DNA of 64,000 nt from Phaeobacter sp. G2 (GTDB lineage: Bacteria > Pseudomonadota > Alphaproteobacteria > Rhodobacterales > Rhodobacteraceae), in contig CP104100.1 of assembly GCA_025163595.1 (NCBI GenBank), positions 3,658,001 to 3,722,000 of the forward strand. Reading direction: 5' to 3'. Under the pieces are notes generated by a model. That model had not been told where the DNA came from and ran no database searches. It was given only the letters and a program-made list of their open reading frames with translations. Position 1 is the stretch's first letter, and each line of letters begins with the position of its first letter. Positions 8,549 through 16,027 of the stretch are shown here, piece by piece. The translations under genes were made by a program, and so were the position numbers.

Positions 8549-10321
8549 ATGGCGCCTCTGCTCTCGGTAAAGGACCTTAGCATCGGCTTTGGCAAGGATG
8601 ACTCCGTTGTGCGCGGGGTCAGTTTTGACGTCGCCCCCGGCGAGACATTGGCGCTGGTCGGTGAAAGCGGATCCGGCAAGACCGTGACCTGTCGCGCAGT
8701 TCTGCGCATTCTTCCAAAGGCAGCGCAAATCCGCACTGGCAGCATCCAGTTTAACGATGGCGCCAGCTCCAAAGAACTGGTGCATCTCCCCGAGGCTGGA
8801 ATGCGCGATCTGCGCGGCAACCAAATCGCCATGATCTTTCAGGAACCGATGCGATCCCTGTCACCGCTGCACCGCATTGGCAATCAAGTGGCCGAGGTGC
8901 TGTGGCTGCATGGGCGCCAAAGCGAGGCCGAAGCAAAAAAGAAGGTGCTTGCCTGTTTTGAACGCGTCGGATTCCCCGATCCAGAACGCACCTACAGCTC
9001 TTATCCGTTTGAGCTGTCTGGCGGTATGCGGCAGCGCGCCATGATTGCCATGGCCATGGTGGCCAAGCCCAAGCTGTTGATCGCAGATGAGCCGACAACC
9101 GCGCTGGATGTGACAACCCAGGCGCAGGTTCTGGGATTGATGAAGGAGCTGCAACGCGACACGGGTATGGCGATGATCCTGGTCACCCATGATCTGGGCG
9201 TGGTGGCCAATATGGCCGAACAGGTCGTGGTCATGCACAAGGGGCGGGTGATGGAAGCCGGCGCCGCCGAGCCGCTACTGTCCAGCCCGGCCCATGCCTA
9301 CACCCAGGCGCTGATCAAGGCCGCGCCAAAAATTCCCGCAGCCGCAGCGCCCAAGGCCATGCCAGAACAAAAAGATCTGATCCTGGAGCTGAACGCGGTT
9401 TCAAAAACCTATAGCATGCGCGCTGGCAAAGGCTGGAAAGCCCCCAGCCTGATCTATGCCTGCCGCGGCATTGATCTGCAGCTGCCCCGTGGCAAGACCC
9501 TGGCCATCGTCGGTGAAAGCGGCTCAGGCAAAACCACAGCCGCCCGGATTGCCCTGGGGGCCGAACCGCCGGACGACGGCGGCGAAGTGCTGTTTCGCGC
9601 CACAGCCGGGGCCGAACCCATCGCAGTGCACAAGATGGATCGCACCGCCCGCACCGCCTTTCAGCGCGAGGCTCAGATGGTGTTTCAGGATCCCTACTCC
9701 TCGCTGAGCCCGAGAATGCGTATTCTGGACACCATGGTAGAACCCCTGGAAATCCACGGCATCGGCAACCGGGCTGAACGGCGTGAAAAGGCTGGCGACA
9801 TGCTGCAAATGGTCGGGTTGAGCGAAGACATGCTGCAGCGCTATCCCCATGCCTTTTCCGGGGGGCAACGCCAGCGCCTGTCGATTGCCCGCGCCCTGAT
9901 GCTAAATCCGTCCCTGCTGGTCTGCGACGAGCCCACCTCGGCGCTGGATGTGTCGGTGCAGGAGCAAATTCTGCGCCTGTTGGAGCAAATTCGCGATCAA
10001 AAACAACTCTCGTATCTGTTCATCAGTCACGATCTGGCCGTGGTAGCGCGGATCGCCGACGAGGTCGCTGTGATGCGGCGTGGCTTGGTGGTCGAACAAG
10101 CGACCCCCGAAACCCTGTTTCACAATCCTCAGCACCCCTACACCAAGGCCCTGATTGCAGCCCAACCCGAGCCGGACATTCACCGCCCGATCAATCTGCA
10201 ATTGGTGGCGCAGGGGGCCGGTCGCCCCGAGGACTGGCCCGAACACTTTAGATTCTCAGGCTCTGACGCGCCGCCGCTTGTGCCGCTCGAGCCCGGACAC
10301 AAGGTACGCTGCCATGTTTAG
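8549..10321 (+). CDS. Peptide/oligosaccharide ABC importer, duplicated ATPase
   Basis: 590 residues with two complete ABC ATPase domains in one chain, like YejF or GsiA. Domain 1: Walker A GESGSGKT (~residue 37), signature LSGGMRQRAMIAMAM, Walker B LLIADEPTTALD, H-loop THDLGVV. Domain 2: Walker A GESGSGKT (~325), signature FSGGQRQRLSIARAL, Walker B LLVCDEPTSALD, H-loop SHDLAVV. Each is followed by the oligopeptide-type tail with HAYTQALIKA or HPYTKALIAAQP. Both sites look catalytically complete. This is the first gene of a five-gene operon; its stop overlaps the binding-protein start by 8 nt. It energises import through the two downstream permeases. Confidence 0.94.
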   Translation: MAPLLSVKDLSIGFGKDDSVVRGVSFDVAPGETLALVGESGSGKTVTCRAVLRILPKAAQIRTGSIQFNDGASSKELVHLPEAGMRDLRGNQIAMIFQEPMRSLSPLHRIGNQVAEVLWLHGRQSEAEAKKKVLACFERVGFPDPERTYSSYPFELSGGMRQRAMIAMAMVAKPKLLIADEPTTALDVTTQAQVLGLMKELQRDTGMAMILVTHDLGVVANMAEQVVVMHKGRVMEAGAAEPLLSSPAHAYTQALIKAAPKIPAAAAPKAMPEQKDLILELNAVSKTYSMRAGKGWKAPSLIYACRGIDLQLPRGKTLAIVGESGSGKTTAARIALGAEPPDDGGEVLFRATAGAEPIAVHKMDRTARTAFQREAQMVFQDPYSSLSPRMRILDTMVEPLEIHGIGNRAERREKAGDMLQMVGLSEDMLQRYPHAFSGGQRQRLSIARALMLNPSLLVCDEPTSALDVSVQEQILRLLEQIRDQKQLSYLFISHDLAVVARIADEVAVMRRGLVVEQATPETLFHNPQHPYTKALIAAQPEPDIHRPINLQLVAQGAGRPEDWPEHFRFSGSDAPPLVPLEPGHKVRCHV

Positions 10322-12248
10322 AGCCACACAAAAACTTCTCACCCGTGCCTCTGCGGTGCTTGCTGCCAGCTTCTTGCTGCTGCCGCTGCCGGGGCATGCC
10401 GGGCCCAGTTTTGTCGAAAGCGGGTTCTGGAAACCAGAAGTTGACGCCGGCAATCTGCCCCCCATTTCTGAACGCTTGCCCCATGCGCCCTTGGTTGTGG
10501 ATCTGGCAGCTAAAGGGCGCCAGTTTGGTGTGCAGGGCGGCACGCTCAACACCATGGTGACCCGCTCCAAAGACATCCGTCAAATGGTGGTCTACGGCTA
10601 TGCCCGACTGATGGGATATTCCGAAGACTACCAATTGCAGCCAGATATTTTGCTGGGCTATGAAAACGAGGGAAACAAGCGCTACACCCTGCGGCTGCGT
10701 CCGGGCCATCGCTGGTCCAATGGGGATCCCTTTACCTCGGCTGATTTTGAATATTGGTGGAAAGACATCGCCAATAATCCGCTGCTGAGCCCCGCCGGGC
10801 CACCGGATTTTCTCTTTGCAGAGGGCAAGCTGCCCCAGGTCAGTTTCCCGGATGAGACCACCGTTATCTTTGAGTGGCAGGTGCCTCATCCGCAGTTCCT
10901 GCAAAACCTGGCTCAGGCACGCCCGCCCTTCATCTACCGCCCTTCGGCCTACTTGAAACAATTCCACGCCGATTATGCCGATGCCGACACCCTGGCCGAA
11001 GAGGTGGACTATGCCCGGGTCAAAAGCTGGGCCGCCCTGCATAATAAATACGACAACATGTACAAGTTCGACAATCACGAGCTACCAACCCTGCAACCCT
11101 GGATGAATGCCACTGCCGGCAAACGCATCCGCCATCAGTTTGTCCGCAATCCCTATTATCACCGGGTCGACAGCCGGGGCGTACAACTGCCCTATATTGA
11201 CACCGTCGAGATGGAGATCGTGGCCGGTGGTCTGGTCGCGGCCAAATCCAACGCAGGTCAGGCAGATTTGCAGGCCCGCGGTCTTGGCTTTCGTGACATT
11301 CCCATCCTGCGCAAGGGCGAAAACGACGGGGACACCTACAGGACCTACCTTTGGGGAACCGGCGCTGCATCACAGATCGCCATCTATCCAAACCTGAACA
11401 CCGCCGACCCGGTCTGGCGCGACACCCTGCGTGATGTGCGGGTGCGTCGAGCCCTGTCGCTGGCAATCAACCGGGCAGCCATCAACCGGGCGCTCTATTT
11501 CAAACTGGCCAAGCCCGGGGCAATGTCAGTGCTGGAACGAAGCCCTTTCTTTAGACCAGAATTCCGCGAGGCCTGGGCCTCTTTTGACCCTGAACAGGCA
11601 AACGAACTGCTGGATCAGGCCGGGCTTACCGAAAAGGACGGCTACGGCATTCGCCATCTGCCCGATGGGCGCCGCATGGAGCTGGTGGTCGAGACCGCAG
11701 GCGAACGCCAGGAAGTGGAAAATGCGCTACAGATCATCACCGACGATTGGAACGACATTGGCGTCAAGCTGATCATGCGGCCGCTGGATCGCGACATTCT
11801 GCGCAACCGGGTGTTTTCCGGCACCACCATGGCCTCGGTCTGGTACGGCTGGGACAATGGCTTGCCGCAAAAACATACCTCTCCCGCTTTTCTTGCGCCC
11901 ACCGATCAGGTGTTTCTGGCCTGGCCCAAATGGGGGCAGTATTACCAGACCGGTGGCGCCGCCGGCGAGGCACCGGACATGGAGCACGCTCAGCGCCTGA
12001 TGGAACTGCTGCATGAGTGGGAGCTGGCCGCCGACGACGCTGAGCGGGCCGAAATCTGGCACCAAATGCTTTCGATCCACGCGGATCAAGTCTACGGAAT
12101 TGGCATTGTCGCAGCGGCGCCGCAGCCGGTGGTGGTGTCAAACCGGCTGCACAATGTACCCGAACAGGCCATCTGGGCCTGGGAACCCGGTGCCCATTTT
12201 GGCGTCTATCGCCCCGACGAATTCTATTTTCAGGACGGTGAAGGCTGA
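10314..12248 (+). CDS. ABC importer periplasmic substrate-binding protein (SBP_bac_5 type)
   Basis: 644 residues from the ATG at 10314; an upstream in-frame start at 10155 would run deep into the ATPase gene and would lose the signal peptide. The N-terminus MFRATQKLLTRASAVLAAS is a classic signal sequence with probable cleavage after GHA (~residue 29). The mature protein shows the cluster 5 dipeptide/oligosaccharide fold: VYGYARLMGYSEDYQLQPDIL, RLRPGHRWSNGDPFTSADF, VRRALSLAINRAAINRALY. At about 640 residues it belongs to the long subgroup, which in other bacteria binds either peptides or oligosaccharides; the ligand cannot be told from sequence. Coupled to the permease gene by a 1-nt overlap. 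Confidence 0.93.
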   Translation: MFRATQKLLTRASAVLAASFLLLPLPGHAGPSFVESGFWKPEVDAGNLPPISERLPHAPLVVDLAAKGRQFGVQGGTLNTMVTRSKDIRQMVVYGYARLMGYSEDYQLQPDILLGYENEGNKRYTLRLRPGHRWSNGDPFTSADFEYWWKDIANNPLLSPAGPPDFLFAEGKLPQVSFPDETTVIFEWQVPHPQFLQNLAQARPPFIYRPSAYLKQFHADYADADTLAEEVDYARVKSWAALHNKYDNMYKFDNHELPTLQPWMNATAGKRIRHQFVRNPYYHRVDSRGVQLPYIDTVEMEIVAGGLVAAKSNAGQADLQARGLGFRDIPILRKGENDGDTYRTYLWGTGAASQIAIYPNLNTADPVWRDTLRDVRVRRALSLAINRAAINRALYFKLAKPGAMSVLERSPFFRPEFREAWASFDPEQANELLDQAGLTEKDGYGIRHLPDGRRMELVVETAGERQEVENALQIITDDWNDIGVKLIMRPLDRDILRNRVFSGTTMASVWYGWDNGLPQKHTSPAFLAPTDQVFLAWPKWGQYYQTGGAAGEAPDMEHAQRLMELLHEWELAADDAERAEIWHQMLSIHADQVYGIGIVAAAPQPVVVSNRLHNVPEQAIWAWEPGAHFGVYRPDEFYFQDGEG

Positions 12249-13276
12249 TGGAGATTCTGCGCTACGCCTTCTACCGGTTTGGCACCATGTTGCTGACGCT
12301 CTGGGTGGTCTCCATCCTGGTCTTTGTCATCATCAACCTGCCCCCCGGCGATTATCTCTCCAATCAGATCGCAGAGCTGCGCGCCAGCGGCCAGTCTGCC
12401 GGCGTCGCCAAGGCTGAATTCCTGCGCAGCGAATACGCGTTGGATAAACCCCTGTGGCAGCAGTATTTTATCTGGGTTGGCTTCCTGCCCGGACCGCATG
12501 GGTTTTCTGGTTTGGTGCAGGGCAATTTTGGCTGGTCCTTTGAATTTGACCGCCCGGTGGCGGAAATCGTCGGCGACAGTCTCTGGCTCACCGTTTTGGT
12601 CAACCTTGCGGCGGTGGTGTTTGTCTATGTGGTGGCTTTGCCACTGGGGGTTCTGGCGGCGGCGCGGGCGCGCAGCTGGGTCGATTATACCTCTGCGTTT
12701 ATTGGCTACCTTGGCCTTGCCACACCAAATTTCCTGCTCGCCCTGATCCTGTTCTATTACGGGCACCGCTGGTTCAACCTGCCTATTGGTGGCTTGATGG
12801 ACCCCGCCTTTGAGGGCGAGCCCATGGGCTGGGAAAAGGTGAAATCCATTCTCATCCACCTGATTGTGCCTACCTTTGTCATCGGCACCTCCGGGGCCTC
12901 GGCGATGATGCAGCGGCTGCGCGCCAATATGCTGGACGAGCTGGGCAAACCCTATGTGGAAACCGCCGTGGCCAAGGGCATGGGGCCTGCCCGGATGCTG
13001 GCAAAATACCCCCTGCGGGTGGCCTTTAACCCCTTTGTCGCCGATATTGGCAACCTGCTGCCGGCGATGATTTCCGGCTCGGTTCTGGTCTCCGTTGTTC
13101 TGGGATTGCAGACCATCGGCCCCACCCTGCTGACCGCACTCAAGACCCAAGACATGTTTCTTTCCGGCTTTGTCTTGATGTTTGTCGCCCTGCTGACGCT
13201 GATTGGAACGATGATTTCAGACGTGCTGCTGGTCCTGCTGGATCCCCGCATTCGCTACGAGGGGCGTGACGCATGA
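12248..13276 (+). CDS. ABC importer permease 1 (DppB/YejB type)
   Basis: 342 residues with about six membrane spans. It begins with the family-typical single span (LRYAFYRFGTMLLTLWVVSILVFVI), has a periplasmic loop, then a core with spans near residues 108-135, 150-175, 195-215, 265-290 and 305-330. The EAA loop that docks on the ATPase reads ETAVAKGMGPARMLAKYPLRVAF. Its ATG overlaps the binding-protein stop and its own stop overlaps the next permease (ATGA), so translation is probably coupled throughout. Confidence 0.93.
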   Translation: MEILRYAFYRFGTMLLTLWVVSILVFVIINLPPGDYLSNQIAELRASGQSAGVAKAEFLRSEYALDKPLWQQYFIWVGFLPGPHGFSGLVQGNFGWSFEFDRPVAEIVGDSLWLTVLVNLAAVVFVYVVALPLGVLAAARARSWVDYTSAFIGYLGLATPNFLLALILFYYGHRWFNLPIGGLMDPAFEGEPMGWEKVKSILIHLIVPTFVIGTSGASAMMQRLRANMLDELGKPYVETAVAKGMGPARMLAKYPLRVAFNPFVADIGNLLPAMISGSVLVSVVLGLQTIGPTLLTALKTQDMFLSGFVLMFVALLTLIGTMISDVLLVLLDPRIRYEGRDA

Positions 13277-14427
13277 CCCAACTTCCTGACGGACGCTTTG
13301 TTGACGACGCGCCATATGATCCCCAGGCCTCCTTGCTGGAGCTGGAGCGCAAGGATCTGGATGCCCCCAACTGGGTGCTGATCTGGCGCAAGTTCAAAAC
13401 CCATAAGCTGGGGCTGATCTCGGGGGCCTTCCTGCTGATCTGCTATCTTTTACTGCCTGTCGTCGGCTTTATCGCCCCCTATGGCCCCAACCAACGCATG
13501 AGCGAAAACCTCTATTCGCCACCGCAGTCGATTAACTTCTTCCATGACGGCGAATTTCTCGGCCCCTTCATCTATCCCATGACCTCCGAGGCGGATCTTG
13601 AGACCTTTCAATGGGTGTTCAAACCGGATCTCGACAATCCGCTCAAGCTTGAGTTCTTTTGCCAGGCAGAGCGCTACAATATTGCCGGGCTAATCCCGTC
13701 AAACACCCATTTGTTCTGTGCACCCGAAGGGGCGACGCTGTTTCTTTGGGGCTCTGACCGCTTGGGGCGTGATATTTTCAGCCGCATTCTTTACGGGGCG
13801 CAATTGTCGCTGACGGTTGGTCTCATCGGGATCTCGGTTTCCTTTGTGCTGGGCATCTTCTTTGGCTCGATTGCGGGCTATTTTGGCGGCAAGATTGACT
13901 GGGTAATCAACCGGGTGATCGAGGTTTTGCGCTCGCTGCCAGAGCTGCCCCTGTGGCTGGCCTTGTCGGCAGCGGTGCCATCAAACTGGTCACCGGTGGC
14001 GGTGTTTTTCATCATCTCGGTGATCCTGGGCATTCTGGATTGGCCGGGGCTGGCACGGTCTGTGCGGGCCAAGTTCCTGTCGCTACGCGAAGAGGAATAC
14101 GTCCGGGCGGCGGAAATGATGGGGGCCTCTTCTGGTCGGGTCATCCGCAAGCACCTGATCCCCAACTTCATGTCGCATCTGATTGCCTCTGCCACCCTGT
14201 CGATCCCGGCGATGATCCTGGGCGAGACGGCTCTGTCTTTCCTCGGCCTCGGGCTGCGAGCGCCGGCGGTCAGCTGGGGAGTGATGCTCAATGATGCGCA
14301 AAACCTCGCCTCAATCGAGATCTATCCCTGGACCGCCATTCCGATGCTGCCGATTGTCATCATCGTGCTGGCCTTCAACTTCTTTGGCGATGGGCTGCGC
14401 GACAGTCTGGACCCCTATCAACAATGA
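13273..14427 (+). CDS. ABC importer permease 2 (DppC/YejE type)
   Basis: 384 residues. After a cytoplasmic N-terminus it has a first span (LGLISGAFLLICYLLLPVVGF, ~residues 47-67), a large periplasmic insertion, then the DppC-type core introduced by FLWGSDRLGRDIFSRILYGAQLSLTVG. The EAA loop is RAAEMMGASSGRVIRKHLIPN. The insertion (~residues 70-150, including two cysteines) is longer than in ordinary dipeptide permeases and resembles YejE-like proteins. It pairs with the preceding permease. Both ends are 4-nt ATGA overlaps. Confidence 0.93.
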   Translation: MTQLPDGRFVDDAPYDPQASLLELERKDLDAPNWVLIWRKFKTHKLGLISGAFLLICYLLLPVVGFIAPYGPNQRMSENLYSPPQSINFFHDGEFLGPFIYPMTSEADLETFQWVFKPDLDNPLKLEFFCQAERYNIAGLIPSNTHLFCAPEGATLFLWGSDRLGRDIFSRILYGAQLSLTVGLIGISVSFVLGIFFGSIAGYFGGKIDWVINRVIEVLRSLPELPLWLALSAAVPSNWSPVAVFFIISVILGILDWPGLARSVRAKFLSLREEEYVRAAEMMGASSGRVIRKHLIPNFMSHLIASATLSIPAMILGETALSFLGLGLRAPAVSWGVMLNDAQNLASIEIYPWTAIPMLPIVIIVLAFNFFGDGLRDSLDPYQQ

Positions 14428-15773
14428 GCCAGCTGCAAGACTTCCCCAGCCCCGAGAGCTATCAAACCACTGGCACGGGGCGCTATGACAGCGCCTATGC
14501 CGTCAGCGAGCTGGCCAATGCCAGCCTCGCCGCCGTTGGCCAGCAGCTGGCGCTGCTGATGCAGGCGACAGGTCTCGGCTCCAACGCCCAGCCGGTAACG
14601 GTGGATCAGCGCCTTGCCTCGCTTTGGTTTGGCTACAGTTTCGCGGCCCAGGGCTGGAAGCTCCCCAGCCTGTGGGATCCGATTGCCGGCAACTACCGCT
14701 GCAAGGACGGTTGGATCCGGCTGCATACCAACCTGCCCCATCACCGCGCTGCCGCCCTTTTGGTTCTGGGCTGCGCCGAAGACCCCGCAGCCGTGACCGC
14801 AGCGGTCGCCACATGGGAGGGGGAAGCGCTTGAAACTGCGGTTGTCGCCCAGGGCGGTGTCGCCGCCTTTATGCGCAGCAGGGAGCAGTGGCTGGCGCAT
14901 CCCCAGGGACAGGCCGTGCAACAAGAACCGCTGATAAACTGGGTCGCACCGCGTCCCGTTTTGCTGCGCGATCGCCCCCAGGCGACCGCCACGCGGCCTC
15001 TGGCAGGTTTGCGCGTGCTAGATCTGACGCGGGTTCTCGCTGGCCCTATCGCCACCCGGACCTTGGCCGGTTTTGGCGCCGAGGTGCTGCGGATTGATCC
15101 GCCGGGCTGGGACGAACCAGGGGTGATCCAAGACATATCCCTGGGCAAATCCATGGCCAGTCTCGACCTGCGGGACAACGGCGGGCTGCAGCGGTTCAAA
15201 GACCTCTTGGCCCAGGCCGATGTTCTGGTACATGGCTATCGCCCTGGCGCGCTCGACGGGCTTGGACTGGACCTCGCCACCCGCGACCACATCGCCGCCA
15301 ACCGGATAGAGGTCACACTTGATGCCTATGGCTGGACCGGCCCCTGGGCAGGACGGCGCGGGTTTGACAGCCTGGTACAGATGAGCGCCGGCATCGCGGA
15401 CAGGGGCGCTCAATGGGCCGGGGCTGACGAGCCAACCCCGCTGCCCGTGCAGGCTCTGGACCATGCCACCGGCTATATGATGGCTGCCGCTGTGCTCAAT
15501 GCTCTGACCTCGGCGACCACAACCCAGCGCGCTGCCAGCGCCCGGCTGTCCCTCGCCCGCATGGCAGAGCAGCTGGCGCAGATACCGCAGCAGCTCACGG
15601 GGCCCAAGATTTCAGGCTCTCAGCCAGCAGACTACGCGCCCGAGGTCGAAGACAGCAGCTGGGGGCCGGCTTTGCGGCTGCGCCCCGCTTTGCAGGTTGG
15701 CGCCACCCAGATGCATTGGCACCGCCCCGCGCAGGCCTGCAGCAGCGCCCCCGCCCGCTGGCCTCTAACCTAA
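14424..15773 (+). CDS. Class III (CaiB/BaiF) CoA-transferase, importer-linked
   Basis: 449 residues. The C-terminal half (~190 onwards) is a class III CoA-transferase: LAGLRVLDLTRVLAGPIATRTLAGFGAEVLRIDPP, then ADVLVHGYRPGALDGLGL. The Asp near residue 346 in VQALDHATGYMMAA aligns with the catalytic Asp of formyl-CoA transferase. The first ~185 residues are an additional region seen in longer family members and may be a degenerate repeat of the fold. Such enzymes move CoA between carboxylic acids. Its ATG overlaps the last permease stop, so it may activate an acid imported by this transporter; that is inference from operon position. Confidence 0.87.
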   Translation: MSQLQDFPSPESYQTTGTGRYDSAYAVSELANASLAAVGQQLALLMQATGLGSNAQPVTVDQRLASLWFGYSFAAQGWKLPSLWDPIAGNYRCKDGWIRLHTNLPHHRAAALLVLGCAEDPAAVTAAVATWEGEALETAVVAQGGVAAFMRSREQWLAHPQGQAVQQEPLINWVAPRPVLLRDRPQATATRPLAGLRVLDLTRVLAGPIATRTLAGFGAEVLRIDPPGWDEPGVIQDISLGKSMASLDLRDNGGLQRFKDLLAQADVLVHGYRPGALDGLGLDLATRDHIAANRIEVTLDAYGWTGPWAGRRGFDSLVQMSAGIADRGAQWAGADEPTPLPVQALDHATGYMMAAAVLNALTSATTTQRAASARLSLARMAEQLAQIPQQLTGPKISGSQPADYAPEVEDSSWGPALRLRPALQVGATQMHWHRPAQACSSAPARWPLT

Positions 15774-15797
15774 GGGCCAAGGGCACCTAAAGACTAA

Positions 15798-15815
15798 GGA
15801 CAGGGGGCACTGTCC
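15798..15815 (+). terminator. Weak terminator candidate after CoA-transferase
   Basis: GGACAG / CTGTCC stem with six-base loop GGGGCA, 25 nt after the stop codon, followed by CGCGTTT. The U-tract is poor, so this is only a candidate. Confidence 0.35.
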
Positions 15816-15846
15816 CGCGTTTAGATCCTAGCACTCCAAGGCCGCT

Positions 15847-15935
15847 ATCGCCCCCGCCGGGCCGCAGGCCCGGCGCCCGGCCCAACGCCAATCGAGGCGC
15901 GTCAGCGGATCGCATTGGGGGCGGGAGCCCCCCTT
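15847..15935. repeat. Intergenic palindromic element, probably a dispersed repeat
   Basis: Two GC-rich hairpins lie close together: GCCGGGCC-GCA-GGCCCGGC (15856-15874) and GGGGGC-GGGA-GCCCCC (15917-15932). I have the impression that this GC-hairpin plus GGGGGCGGGAGCCCCC arrangement recurs between genes in roseobacters, but only one copy is in this window, so its repeat status is from memory. It lies between the importer operon and the convergent channel gene and could serve as a 3' end. Confidence 0.4.
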
Positions 15936-16027
15936 CATATGGATAGACCAATGACGCAGGCCCCCTAGGCGTTTGCACAGCACGGTCATGTTAAGGCGCC
16001 ACGGACACCTCCAGGCAGCTCCAGTGT

